This document shows, piece by piece, positions 1 through 9,472 of a stretch of 64,000 nt of DNA. The notes below the pieces were generated by a model. The model saw nothing but the letters and a program-made list of their open reading frames with translations. It did not search any database and was not told where the DNA came from. Positions within the stretch are counted from its first letter, which is position 1. Each line of letters begins with the position of its first letter. This DNA comes from Naumovozyma dairenensis CBS 421 (Eukaryota > Ascomycota > Saccharomycetes > Saccharomycetales > Saccharomycetaceae). Location of the stretch: positions 1,364,001 through 1,428,000 of the forward strand of contig NC_016480.1 in the NCBI RefSeq assembly GCF_000227115.2, in the 5' to 3' direction. The translations under genes were made by a program, and so were the position numbers.

Positions 1-250
1 TCTACCTGATACAGTGAATATCCCGTTAAAAGTATTGAAAAATATGAATGGTTCAATGGAACTGTTACAAGAGGTCATTCCAACAGTTAATACAGAAAGT
101 GAAGTTATAGTTCTTTGTCGGTATGGTAATGATTCTCAGCTTGCAACGCGTTTACTAAAGGACGAGTTCAAAATTGGAAATGTTAAAGATGTTAAGGGCG
201 GTTTTTTTAAGTATATTGATGAGCTTGATACAACAATACCCAAATATTAG
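1..250 (+). CDS. UBA4: Uba4 C-terminus (rhodanese domain), partial
   Basis: The last 82 codons of a gene whose start lies left of the window; the frame is open from base 2 and ends at a TAG. The peptide contains VIVLCRYGNDSQLA, the active-site loop of the C-terminal rhodanese domain of Uba4, with the persulfide-forming Cys directly before RYGNDSQ, and the family-like ending with a GGFFKYIDELD segment. Uba4 is the E1-like enzyme that adenylates and thiocarboxylates Urm1 for tRNA thiolation and urmylation in the cytosol. The next genes (TFC6, YHR112C type) support assignment to YHR111W by synteny. No ATG is visible in this fragment, so it is a true edge truncation and not a short gene. Confidence 0.88.
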   Translation, partial: LPDTVNIPLKVLKNMNGSMELLQEVIPTVNTESEVIVLCRYGNDSQLATRLLKDEFKIGNVKDVKGGFFKYIDELDTTIPKY

Positions 251-358
251 TTACAATTTACATAAAGGATACAAAATATTCATACATACATGTGTAGATA
301 CTTATACATCTAAAAGTTAAGTTATTTTTCTTCCTCTATAGCATTATATTTAGCATTA

Positions 359-2632
359 CTATTCCTCTCCTTCACCTAAATTTTCAACAGTTAATAAACC
401 GGCACTGTTAGAAAAGGCATAGTACTTCCCCGTTACTTCATTTTCATTCCATTTAATGCATGATATATTAATTCTGGGAAAATCTACTTTAACCTTACTA
501 ACACTATTAGCGGTAGATGTACTAACTTGATAATTATAATCTAAAACATACTTATCTTGAGGTTGATCATAATCCCACTTCCAAAGTCTTAAAGATTTTA
601 AAGTTTTTGAAATACCTTTAGCACCTGTCAGTAATCTTCTTGCCGCATTATCAATATATATAGAACCATCAGCTGCGCCACTTAATACCATTGGATGTAG
701 TTTTGATGTACCGATACTAGCAACGGTAGTTTCCCTTGATGCTATTGGATGTATAGCAAAACATGCTCTTGGGACAGTACTTCTTATTGTATTACTACCA
801 TCTGCAAATATCATTGAATATAATCTTGGTATATAACTGAAAGGCATTAAACTACTACCTCTGAATCGGGTAACGTTAGTTAAAGTCGTTGGTATATCTT
901 TAGGGTCGAATAAATTGAAATAACCATCTACTGAAATTGTATTAATTACATCGTTTTCAAATTCCGAATATGAATTGCAGACGGAGAGGATATATGAATC
1001 GTGAACCCTAATGTAATATGATGGTATCATTTTTTCGAATAAATCGAATTCCGCAACATATCCATTCTTAAATCCACATACTATAGTTGACGAAGATCTG
1101 AAATCAAAACAACTTATAGATGTTGTTGACAAGGAAACGGAAATAGAAGCCGTTTCACAATACCGTATTATTGGATCATCTTTGTTGTTATTATTATTAT
1201 TATCGGTATCAAGTATTGAGGATGATACTTTCGGTATTTGGATAAATTTGATAGACCCATCTTGACATACGAACCCCAATAGTCCTAATATGCCTTGTCC
1301 CATGTCTGGATGATTGATCTGGCAAATATTAGTGTTATACCCTTCATGCCATTTTAGATTCCATGTTTCACCAAAATTATGAACAATTGTTTGTATTTTG
1401 GAAAATTTCAAAGTTGAAGGAACAAATTGGTATATCTCAATACAGGATATATGTTTCTCTTTATTGAACATTTGTAAATGTCGATTCAGTGGCTCATCAT
1501 AATATTGAGATAATGATATAGCTAAATATTGTGGAGCTGACTCAGAATTGTTTGATGGTAGCCACGCCATGTCGGTAACTAGCCCTCCTAAATTATATAC
1601 GAAACCGGTCCTTTTATAATATGGTAATTTGGGAAATTCTACCTTTTCGTTGTTACCAAGCGATGCCTCAGCGTCATTGATTACAACATTCACCCTTTCA
1701 TGCCTATGTTGAAAAATTTGAATAAATTCTTCCTCTTGAATAATTCTATAATCAGTTTGTGGAATATTTTGAAACTTTGTAAGATCGCAATTTTTTGTAG
1801 ATGGCGGTTTAATATCTACATAATAAGAGGATTCACGTTGAATGTTCTCTATAGGGAAATCAAAGACACTTTCCTCGAAACCATCTTTCAACTGAGCTAG
1901 ACCTAATAGTTTGTCTCGGTTAATACCATATAATCTCTCGAGTTTATCCCTTGCCGATGACAAATCTTTCAAAGCTCTAACATAACGGCCCTTTTGAGAT
2001 AGCTTCGATGTCGGTGTAGCTGATCCACTTTGGGATGATATGGAATCTGTGAAAGACTTCTTTTGTTTCCGTGTTGTTTTCTTCTTAGTAGGGCTGGCTC
2101 TTTTCGTCCTCCTTTTCCTGATAGTACTTCCATCCTCTTGATAATCATCGTCTTGATTCCCAGCTAGCTCAATGGCGATATCATGTAATTGGGCCAATGC
2201 ATCGTCATCATCAGTATTATCCCCATCGTCGTGATCAGCAACATCATCGCCATCATCCATGACAAAATCAGAGTCTTCATGATTTGTATGATGTTGTTGG
2301 TCCATTGCTTGTCCATGATTAAGAACTTCCAGGTTCAATTGTGATAAATTATTCTGAGCTCGCTTTGAAGCAGCTCTTCTCGGTCTCTTTCTCGTTGTCG
2401 GAGTTTGTACTTCAACTGATACTTGTTCCAATTGAGATACCAGGCTTTCATCGATATAAGATGCGTTATTTGTGTTGGTAGTGGAATTGGAAGAGGTTGT
2501 GACTGTGGAAGATGTCTTCAGCATATCGTTTACATCAAATGTTGCTGGGATTGGTCGTTCCGCCTCATTTATCTTGACTTTTCTTGGCCTGCCTCTCTTC
2601 CTTTTCGGTTGAGGCGTTGGGGTATCAGACAT
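359..2632 (-). CDS. TFC6: TFIIIC subunit Tfc6 (tau 91)
   Basis: A 757-residue protein starting MSDTPTPQPKRKRGRPRKVK. The GRP core inside a basic stretch at residues 9-20 is an AT-hook-like DNA-binding motif. It is followed by an acidic stretch at about 120-150, a Lys/Arg-rich segment at about 170-190, and from about 290 to the end a WD40-like beta-propeller. This is the architecture of Tfc6, the 91 kDa TFIIIC subunit (672 residues in S. cerevisiae) that works with Tfc3 in binding the B box of Pol III promoters. The extra length lies mainly in low-complexity N-terminal sequence, including Asn runs. The ATG at 2632 is a normal start with no in-frame ATG upstream. It is convergent with UBA4, whose stop is 109 bp from its own. 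Confidence 0.85.
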   Translation of the reverse strand: MSDTPTPQPKRKRGRPRKVKINEAERPIPATFDVNDMLKTSSTVTTSSNSTTNTNNASYIDESLVSQLEQVSVEVQTPTTRKRPRRAASKRAQNNLSQLNLEVLNHGQAMDQQHHTNHEDSDFVMDDGDDVADHDDGDNTDDDDALAQLHDIAIELAGNQDDDYQEDGSTIRKRRTKRASPTKKKTTRKQKKSFTDSISSQSGSATPTSKLSQKGRYVRALKDLSSARDKLERLYGINRDKLLGLAQLKDGFEESVFDFPIENIQRESSYYVDIKPPSTKNCDLTKFQNIPQTDYRIIQEEEFIQIFQHRHERVNVVINDAEASLGNNEKVEFPKLPYYKRTGFVYNLGGLVTDMAWLPSNNSESAPQYLAISLSQYYDEPLNRHLQMFNKEKHISCIEIYQFVPSTLKFSKIQTIVHNFGETWNLKWHEGYNTNICQINHPDMGQGILGLLGFVCQDGSIKFIQIPKVSSSILDTDNNNNNNKDDPIIRYCETASISVSLSTTSISCFDFRSSSTIVCGFKNGYVAEFDLFEKMIPSYYIRVHDSYILSVCNSYSEFENDVINTISVDGYFNLFDPKDIPTTLTNVTRFRGSSLMPFSYIPRLYSMIFADGSNTIRSTVPRACFAIHPIASRETTVASIGTSKLHPMVLSGAADGSIYIDNAARRLLTGAKGISKTLKSLRLWKWDYDQPQDKYVLDYNYQVSTSTANSVSKVKVDFPRINISCIKWNENEVTGKYYAFSNSAGLLTVENLGEGEE

Positions 2633-3292
2633 TTTATCTAGTACTGGTAGGATTGGTTATGATCAGGATTAGTGATCAGGTATGATTTAGTTAGATTATT
2701 AATTATTGATTAAAGTAGAATAACATAAGTAAACAAAGGTTCTTGATATTCTAGTCTCTTTTATTTTCAAATTTCCAAATTTCTGCTCCCGGTAGTTTTC
2801 GAACGGGTAACGCGTATGACAGAAGTGGACAAGGGAAGAAGGTATTGCGATCGAATAAGAAGGTTTTTCAACATATTCGAAGAAAAAGCAACAATTGATA
2901 CCTGTTATTAATAAATAGGTTCAAAAAATAGGTTCCTTTTCCCAAACAAAAGTTTCTTTGATACCTATTCTCTGAAAGGAATGGGCATAGCAAATGTGTT
3001 TTTCCATTTCAAAAATAAGTTCCAAAAGTGGCGCTACCATATATTATTGGTACTTCCTAATCCTACCATGGAATGGTATTGGTGCTTCAATAATATAACA
3101 AGTTTCGTATAGAATAAATCGAATGTCATCTTCTATTTTGCTACATATTCTATAAGTTAGGACAAATATGCGATGACCAATATAACATTCTTTTTATATG
3201 AAAAGTAAAAACTCCGTATCACAACTTAACTTGGGCACCTCATTCGATATAGATACCCAATGTAGCGGGAATTTGGTTATGGATAGTTCACC
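2633..3292. other. Intergenic between TFC6 start and YHR112C-type stop
   Basis: About 660 bp holding the TFC6 upstream region and the 3' flank of the next minus-strand gene. It is AT-rich. I see no coding frame, RNA gene or repeat that I can support. Confidence 0.6.
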
Positions 3293-4435
3293 CTAATTAC
3301 TGCTTTCCTTTTGCAAAGTTTCTAAAGCATTTGCTAAATCCTGGATCAAATCATCGGCATTTTCACAGCCAATTGAAACTCTAATTAAAGTTTGCTCAAT
3401 GTATGGATCAGTCATTGCTCTCCATTCTACTAACGATTCTATACCACCTAATGAAGTTGCATGATGGAAATACTTCAACATTGGAGGAAATTTCTTACAT
3501 TGTTCCTTGTTCATTAAACTAATTGAAAATACAGGCCCATACCCCCCTTTCAACTGCTTCTTAACAAATGATTCCTTTTGTAAAGAACTATGAGTAATAC
3601 TCTTCAAAACTTTATCATATTTGTCACGATTGGAATCCAAAAATGAGACAATCTTTGTAGCATTTTCAGATTGTTTCAACATTCTCATTTCAAAAGTTCT
3701 TAATGATCTTAAAAGCATAAAACTTTCCAAATTAGCCACATTAGTACCTAAATAAATTCTATCATCTCTCAATTGTCTTGCCACAGCCTCTTCCTTAACG
3801 ACTAACACCCCACTTAACAAATCAGAATGACCACCAAAGTATTTAGTTGCAGAATGCATTATGATATCCACATTAAAATCCCAAACGTTTTGCAAAGGAG
3901 GAGGAGCAAAAGTGGAATCCACCAATAACAAAGCACCCTTTTCATGAGCTTTCTTTGCAAAATCCTCTAGATCCAACGATGTACCAAATGGATTCACAGG
4001 AGTTTCCAGATGAACGATATCACCAGGTTGAGCGAATTGTTCAATTTCATCCAACGTATGTTGCTTTGTTTGGAAATTTCTCGTTAAGATATTTGCAATG
4101 GCTCTTACACCATGGTAACTTTGGCCAATGAATATTCTCTTTGGGTTATAATGGATCATTGCTGCAAAGAAAGCAGCTAAACCTGAAGAATAAATGACTG
4201 CATGACCGTCGAGTATTTCAGAGAAGATAGATTCAAGACGGGTACTGTTTGGATGAGCTAGACGGGAATAGATAGGTGTCTTTTCCATGAAGTCTAAGTT
4301 TTCTCTTTCTGTCCATGGGACCAGGTCATCATTATCGTAACGGAAAGTTGTTGTGACATTGATTGGTGGTGCAACATCAGACACTCTGTTATCCTTGTCG
4401 TCGCTGTGAATTAGAGCAGTTGAAAGATGAGCCAT
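3293..4435 (-). CDS. YHR112C: PLP-dependent Cys/Met-metabolism enzyme, YHR112C type
   Basis: A 380-residue protein from the ATG at 4435 ([16 protein letters not shown]); three further codons upstream are open but begin with TTG. It belongs to the cystathionine gamma-synthase/lyase family of PLP enzymes. The phosphate-binding region is near residues 83-88 (SSGLAA), VDSTFAPP at 172-179 carries the Asp that contacts the pyridine nitrogen, and [11 protein letters not shown] contains the Schiff-base Lys198. S. cerevisiae YHR112C (378 residues) is the best match by length and by its place beside UBA4. The exact substrate is not established; the family does trans-sulfuration. A TCACGTG site about 300 bp upstream fits sulfur regulation. 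Confidence 0.87.
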   Translation of the reverse strand: MAHLSTALIHSDDKDNRVSDVAPPINVTTTFRYDNDDLVPWTERENLDFMEKTPIYSRLAHPNSTRLESIFSEILDGHAVIYSSGLAAFFAAMIHYNPKRIFIGQSYHGVRAIANILTRNFQTKQHTLDEIEQFAQPGDIVHLETPVNPFGTSLDLEDFAKKAHEKGALLLVDSTFAPPPLQNVWDFNVDIIMHSATKYFGGHSDLLSGVLVVKEEAVARQLRDDRIYLGTNVANLESFMLLRSLRTFEMRMLKQSENATKIVSFLDSNRDKYDKVLKSITHSSLQKESFVKKQLKGGYGPVFSISLMNKEQCKKFPPMLKYFHHATSLGGIESLVEWRAMTDPYIEQTLIRVSIGCENADDLIQDLANALETLQKESSN

Positions 4436-4732
4436 CGTTATCAAATAAAGATTTGTTTATATTGCCTTACAGAGGTCGATGTAGGTCTTTCAGCATTCAA
4501 AAAAGTGGTTACTTTACACAAATGGAAAAATCATTTGGGTTATTAACCATCTATATAAATAAAAGGTTTCTTTCAATGGATATCGTAGTCGAGATTATTC
4601 TGCCTGCATTTAGGGTGTGACGTGAAGAACTGACTGACTGCCTGACTCGTATGAATTGGCGGACTATTCCACTCCGTTCCGCTTAATTTTTAACTTAGAG
4701 AAATTGTGTTTGAGTGTGGATAATGTGCAATG

Positions 4733-4739
4733 TCACGTG
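4733..4739. promoter_or_regulatory. Cbf1-type E-box TCACGTG upstream of the YHR112C-type gene
   Basis: TCACGTG lies 298 bp upstream of the ATG of a trans-sulfuration-family gene. Cbf1 binds TCACGTG at sulfur-amino-acid genes in yeast. That it is used here is inference. Confidence 0.4.
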
Positions 4740-5274
4740 CTTTATTATCACAATGCGACGCCAAAGCAAAGTAATGTTAAGAGATATGAAGAAGTTATAG
4801 CGTTTGTGAATAGGAATCAGACAAGGACACTCACAAAAAATATATATCATAATTGTTTAGGAGTTTTAGTCTATCCAAGAAAAAACCTTAAATTCCGTTA
4901 ACCTTACATTTAGTAATATTATAATCCATGCTTCGCGATATCAAATATCGACACCGATATTAGGAATGGATTACCGTTTCTTCGTTGTAGCATTAAGTAG
5001 TATAGATTTACGTTACCAAAAAGTAAGGGTTCCTTTGGTACTTCGTCATTTTAGGGAGAGCTATCTGTGCTTTCGGTATCGTTATTTCTGTGATCATCCA
5101 TGTTCCCTACGTCTCTTATTATCGCTTGAAGTAAGATAATGTACAAATGGAATGTATTATAATATATTTATCCTGATAAATTCTTATCTGTTCCCTAGAT
5201 TCTTCATATATATTGTTTATTTTAGCAAAAGAATTCAGCCACTTTCATTGTTCTTCCTTAGGCATGTTTTTCAG

Positions 5275-5472
5275 ATGGTGTCAGAGTTTTCTTTCGAGAA
5301 ATTGAAATTTTAAATTTCTGAAAAGATACAGAATAAACATAATGGTATATGGGTTAAGGTTGAAGTTGACAGAAGAGCTGGAAAAACAATAGCATGCACA
5401 GTCAAAAGGACAACTCATGTCAAATTACAAAAGGCTACTAAGTTCAATCTACCACGCTATCTAATCTTTTAG
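5275..5472 (+). pseudogene. Possible coding relic with one in-frame stop
   Basis: Within the roughly 1.1 kb gap between the YHR112C-type gene and ESC2, a frame runs from an ATG at 5275 to a TAG at 5470-5472 with a single internal TAA at 5311-5313. The longer part after that stop has protein-like composition (for example NGIWVKVEVDRRAGKT), balanced in charged and hydrophobic residues. I do not recognise the family. It ends 39 bp before the ESC2 ATG. It could be the tail of a decayed ancestral gene or chance. The rest of this gap shows nothing else I can support. Confidence 0.2.
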
Positions 5473-5511
5473 AGTCCCAATACCTTACATACCCTTTTCA
5501 TTTAGTTTAAT

Positions 5512-6885
5512 ATGTCTGACGATTCTAGTTCAGATGATTTTTTCATGGCAGATGATACAGATGATGAATTAGATGTATCTCAGAGAGCAAGAACAGTTCT
5601 TCTGGGCTCGCCCAATGAGATTCCAGATTTGAAGAGTGATTCTCATTCTGATATTAAGAAAGATACTCCAGCTGCAATCTCAAACGATAAAGAAGACACT
5701 AAGAATAATAAATCGAAAAATGCAGATCAGTATTCGCCGGTACGAACATCAAGCAGGATAGCAAGAAAGCTGCGATCACCGCTGAAAGAAGCCGTAGTTT
5801 CAGCAGACCCGATCTCGCTTGATGATGATAACAATAAAAGAGCAAGATCACCATCTCGACCTAACCCATACTCAAATTCACCAGAACGCCGTTCACTGTC
5901 AAGTTCACGTTCACGTTCGCGGTCTAGTTCACTTTCAAGTACTCGTTCATTTTCACCCATAAGGAAAACTCCAAAACTATCAAGCACACTCCAAATGGAA
6001 CCTGATGAAAATGACGAATTTTTCAAAGAAATTGCCAAGGAAGCCAAGAAAATTCCAAGTCTCACTAAGGAATCTACACCAGATAAATTACCTAAAAGGA
6101 TTTATAACATTAGATTTATTTCTAAATTAGATGGGACGATGAATAAATGTGTACAAGTGAAAGTTTTAGGTAAATTCCAATTCCAAAAAATTTTACCCGC
6201 TGCATTGACTGGGTTGATTAAAGCCTACTCGATACCTAGTGTTTTGCAGAAATATTACAGTGTTGATAACGTTTCATTATATTGGAATCATGCCAAGTTA
6301 TTGGATTTTATGACTTGTAATTCTTTGAATATACCACAAGCTTTTGAAAATGAAGTCACTAATGTCGATATTGAACTGATATCTAAAGATGATGAAATAG
6401 AAAACGAGAAAGCAATTACAGAGAAATTATTAAAAGATGAAAGAGAAGTATCTTTGAAACTAGAAGCTGCTAAGAAAGAAAAAGAAATACAGGAAAAGTT
6501 GGCTAAAGAATTAGCCAAAGAAGAAAAGGAAAACGAAGTTTTTGAAGAATTTGAACACGAACTGGAGAACGTTTCTGAATTGAAAACAAATGGTTATGAC
6601 GCTGATGCCTCTACCGTTAATGAAGCTAATGAGCTGGCTCTAGAGGAAGGAAACGCCGATGTTATGAAGATTGCCTTAGTAGGTCAAGATAACAAGAAAA
6701 TTCATGTCAATGTTCGTGGAACCACTCCATTTTCTAAAGTTGCTGAATACTATAGAATACAAAAACAGTTACCTCAAAATGCGAAGATTAAACTTGTTTT
6801 TGATCACGAAGAATTAAGTCTATATGAAACGATAGAAGACCAAGATATGGAGGATGATGATATGATAGAAGTTGTGATTAGTTGA
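5512..6885 (+). CDS. ESC2: SUMO-like-domain protein Esc2
   Basis: A 457-residue protein, against 456 in S. cerevisiae. The N-terminal half is disordered and acidic, with Ser/Arg-rich stretches at about 105-150. A first SUMO-like domain spans about 195-295 (from RIYNIRFISKLDG on), a charged coiled coil runs from about 295 to 365, and a second SUMO-like domain at about 382-457 ends in DDDMIEVVIS. Esc2 is a RENi-family nuclear protein that supports recombination-dependent repair of stalled forks, sumoylation and silencing, working with Sgs1 and Mus81-Mms4. The ATG follows TTTAATATG and starts the conserved acidic N-terminus. In S. cerevisiae it is YDR363W, beside SEM1, as here apart from the inserted retroelement and tRNA. 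Confidence 0.9.
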   Translation: MSDDSSSDDFFMADDTDDELDVSQRARTVLLGSPNEIPDLKSDSHSDIKKDTPAAISNDKEDTKNNKSKNADQYSPVRTSSRIARKLRSPLKEAVVSADPISLDDDNNKRARSPSRPNPYSNSPERRSLSSSRSRSRSSSLSSTRSFSPIRKTPKLSSTLQMEPDENDEFFKEIAKEAKKIPSLTKESTPDKLPKRIYNIRFISKLDGTMNKCVQVKVLGKFQFQKILPAALTGLIKAYSIPSVLQKYYSVDNVSLYWNHAKLLDFMTCNSLNIPQAFENEVTNVDIELISKDDEIENEKAITEKLLKDEREVSLKLEAAKKEKEIQEKLAKELAKEEKENEVFEEFEHELENVSELKTNGYDADASTVNEANELALEEGNADVMKIALVGQDNKKIHVNVRGTTPFSKVAEYYRIQKQLPQNAKIKLVFDHEELSLYETIEDQDMEDDDMIEVVIS

Positions 6886-7411
6886 TAAGCATTTTTATGA
6901 GAAAATACCCATTTCCATATTAGATAGAAATCAATCGAAAATATAGAGCGTCTAGTATTGCATATTTTTGAGTATATCTTATTCGAACTACACTATATAT
7001 AACCATCCCTTTGATTACGTTTCCTGGAATAAGCCATATTGATGAAGTATATAAACTCTGTAAAGCATCATTGTTATCTTTCACTTAAATGGGTACGGTA
7101 TTCAGTAATCATTTTAATAAGTCTTTTGGATGTTCTGAATCTTCATCTTGTTCCTTTGTTGTGAAGCATTATTGAAGTAGTCAAAATTTATTTACAATGA
7201 TGAATGAATACTGTACGTAATTAAATAACATTCACAAGAAGTATGGTCGAAACTTGAAAGATAGTTAATTGAATTTCAATAAACCGTCTTCTTAATGAAA
7301 AAAGCCTCACAATTTTGCAGAACAACTCGTTCATGTCCGGTAGAATTATAGTAATTTCTTAATTAGAAGACAGGCCATTTCAAACACTGTAGTCAACAAA
7401 GAATGTGAACT
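6886..7411. other. Intergenic, ESC2 3' flank up to retroelement
   Basis: About 525 bp of AT-rich sequence without coding frames. It ends in GAACT at 7407-7411, which is the left copy of the target-site duplication of the retroelement. Confidence 0.6.
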
Positions 7412-7661
7412 TGTCGGAATTATAATGTATCTGGCACATAGTGTACAGACACGTGGTTTCGTACAACACGATATATGTTTTCTATATAAGAAAATTTTTA
7501 TTCCATATGTAAAGTGTATAATATATATTACTCTCCTGTCCTAGGACGGGTAGAGCAATTCTGCAACGAATCTACCTATAAGGTCAGGTCCTGCAGTCTA
7601 ATCTGCATCCAATATATGGTTTAATATGTTATATTCCCTAAAAAGCAATATGCTTCGAATA
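7412..7661 (+). repeat. 5' LTR
   Basis: 250 bp beginning TGTCGGAATTATAATG and ending GCTTCGAATA. It contains a TATATAA box at 7483-7489 and a CACGTG at 7450-7455, both candidates for promoter parts. It ends in TA and not the usual CA. Confidence 0.9.
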
Positions 7662-7669
7662 TGGTAGCG
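7662..7669 (+). other. Primer-binding site (initiator tRNA-Met)
   Basis: TGGTAGCG abuts the 5' LTR. Ty1 and relatives prime minus-strand DNA from the 3' end of initiator tRNA-Met at TGGTAGCGCC; eight bases match and the next bases (TTT) do not. Confidence 0.8.
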
Positions 7670-8025
7670 TTTAAAGTTGCACCCTGACCGCAAGGGTTGT
7701 TAAGATTTGAGGATCAATAGATGGTGCGTAGTAACTGATTGCTGCTACGGAATTACATATACCCTTTGGATGCTACTGGAAATATCCAACCTTCTGTGAC
7801 CTATTAAGTTAGAGATCACAACTATTTGTGTCCAGCCCTCTATTTTTGGACAATCCATAGATAGGCATGAATAGGCCTAGATTATGTCTTTGAAACAATC
7901 ACATACACATTCAGATCAGAACGGTTACAAGTCACATATTAGTATAAGTGCTACAACGAACCTACATAAGTCACTATCAGACAATAAGGAGTTCATTGAA
8001 TAACGTATTCTATTGCACAGGACCA

Positions 8026-8378
8026 TTAGAGTCAGTGTCCGAAGGCTGACGAGCCAATAGAGCCAGCGTTCACAGGCTGCCGAGCCAATATAGCCATTGT
8101 TCAAAAGCTGCCGAGCCATTATAGCCAAGAGTCATAGAGCCATGCACCAATATTGCCAGAGTCACAGAGCATATTGAGTTTCCCAGAGCCCGAGAGCCGG
8201 AACCATATCGCCAAGCACTAGATGCACACATGAGTGCCACCGCCAAGTACTAGATGCTCATATGAGCCAACAAGCTGCGAACCAGATGCACAAGCGCCAA
8301 CAAGCTGAGAACCAGACGCCTACATGCGCCAAATAGCCAAGGACCAGATACCTACATGAGTAAGATTGCCAAGAACCA
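8026..8378 (+). repeat. Degenerate ~31-bp minisatellite inside the retroelement
   Basis: Units with a period near 31 bp start at about 8043, 8074, 8105, 8136 and 8166. The first three share GCTGMCGAGCCA followed by TAGCCA-like sequence. A second group follows from about 8205, with shared GCCAAG-nACTAGATGC and ACCAGATGC-nACATG blocks. It is GC-richer than the rest of the element and has no long frame. Confidence 0.7.
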
Positions 8379-8772
8379 ATTTATCAATATCTGCCAAATT
8401 GTTCACATACAGTTACTAGTGGTACCAGCGAGCCATCCATTAAGTTATCTAAACTATGGTATACATGGGGACACGAGTCGTCAACTATACGAATCCCTCT
8501 CACCGTATTTACCTTAAGATATCGAAAGACTATCAAGACCACTGACCCGAATCCGAAAACCCATTTTTCACTTGCGGGTGATTGAAACATTCAACTCATA
8601 ACTAGTTTTTAACATCTTTTGCAATGAAAACTAAAAAATTCGACATTGCAAACGCATCATCTACGGCGCTAACTAATAAAAAAAAAACCCATGTTCCGTT
8701 GACAAGTATCCACTATTTTGTTACCTCTGCCATGATAAATTTATGACCGTCTAAGTCTAATTTTTTTGAGTG

Positions 8773-8780
8773 GGGTGGTA
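8773..8780 (+). other. Second internal polypurine-tract copy
   Basis: GGGTGGTA occurs a second time, 178 bp upstream of the PPT at 8951. Here it is followed by TATGTCATTA, similar to the TATGTCGGAAT-type context at the 3' LTR. It could be a central-type PPT or a trace of rearrangement. Confidence 0.45.
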
Positions 8781-8950
8781 TATGTCATTACCCATACTTC
8801 GTAACGTTTATTTCAATCTTCTACTCAACTACAAGCTTCGAACAAGCGCTGCCCAGCTTCTATTCGGGTGTAGAGTTGGAATATATGGAATTAAAAGTGG
8901 AATCGCTAAAGGTATAATAATACCGAACGATTTCGCCAATATCGATTGTA

Positions 8951-8958
8951 GGGTGGTA
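8951..8958 (+). other. Polypurine tract adjacent to 3' LTR
   Basis: GGGTGGTA abuts the TG of the 3' LTR at 8959. This octamer is the Ty1 plus-strand priming tract, which argues for a Ty1/copia-type parent over Ty3. Confidence 0.8.
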
Positions 8959-9208
8959 TGTCGGAATTATAATGTATCTGGCACATAGTGTACAGACACG
9001 TGGTTTCGTACAACACGATATATGTTTTCTATATAAGAAATTTTTATTCCATATGTAAAGTGTATAATATATATTACTCTCCTGTCCTAGGACGGGGAGG
9101 AGCAATTCTGCAACGAATCTACCTATAAGGTCAGGTCCTGCAGTCTAATCTGCATCCAATATATGGTTTAATATGTTATATTCCCTAAAAAGCAATATGC
9201 TTCGAATA
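8959..9208 (+). repeat. 3' LTR
   Basis: 250 bp, nearly identical to the 5' LTR: one A fewer in the A-run after TATATAA, and GGGGAGG in place of GGGTAG. TATATAA is at 9030-9036. It is followed by the GAACT duplication. Confidence 0.9.
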
Positions 9209-9399
9209 GAACTAAGTCCCTTCATTTGAGCATAGAAAGCCATATACACTGATGGTGACTTCACATACCTTATCGAACTTAATTGTTTGCTATTTTTACC
9301 TATTATTATAAGGTTTAGACTTCTTGACATAGGTGAATTTTTTTTGATCATAACTTCGATAACAATAACCTTTTCACATCTAGAAAAACAAGAAAATAA

Positions 9400-9472
9400 G
9401 CCTTGTTGGCGCAATCGGTAGCGCGTGTGACTCTTAATCACAAGGTTAGGGGTTCGAGCCCCCTACAGGGCT
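9400..9472 (+). tRNA. tRNA-Lys(CTT)
   Basis: A 73-nt cloverleaf without intron. Acceptor arms GCCTTGT and ACAGGGC pair, with discriminator T. The D-arm is TGGCGCAATCGG, and the anticodon stem TGTGA/TCACA holds the loop CTCTTAA (anticodon CTT). The T-arm is GGGGTTCGAGCCCC. It is nearly identical to the S. cerevisiae gene. A six-T run at about 9489-9494 can end transcription. The Ty1-like element sits 191 bp upstream in the same orientation. Confidence 0.97.

Larger units (their letters stand above)
7412..9208 (+). mobile_element. Complete, non-coding (non-autonomous) Ty1-like LTR retroelement
   Basis: A 1797-bp element with two 250-bp direct repeats (7412-7661 and 8959-9208) that differ at only about three positions. 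It is flanked by a perfect 5-bp duplication GAACT (7407-7411 and 9209-9213). Directly after the left repeat is TGGTAGCG, the start of the initiator-tRNA primer-binding site used by Ty elements. Directly before the right repeat is GGGTGGTA, identical to the Ty1 polypurine tract. The 1.3-kb interior has no open frame above about 80 codons on either strand and no recognisable gag or pol. It lies 191 bp upstream of tRNA-Lys, matching the Ty1 preference for Pol III gene flanks. Near-identical LTRs imply recent insertion, so proteins were presumably supplied in trans. Confidence 0.9.

Noticed and set aside
4733..4820. Centromere (CDEI-like TCACGTG)
   Set aside because: The next 85 bp are not AT-rich and no CDEIII-like TCCGAA element follows.
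8770..8988. 72-codon frame at the 3' end of the retroelement as an RNase H remnant
   Set aside because: No RNase H motif visible, begins at a non-ATG codon and runs into the LTR.
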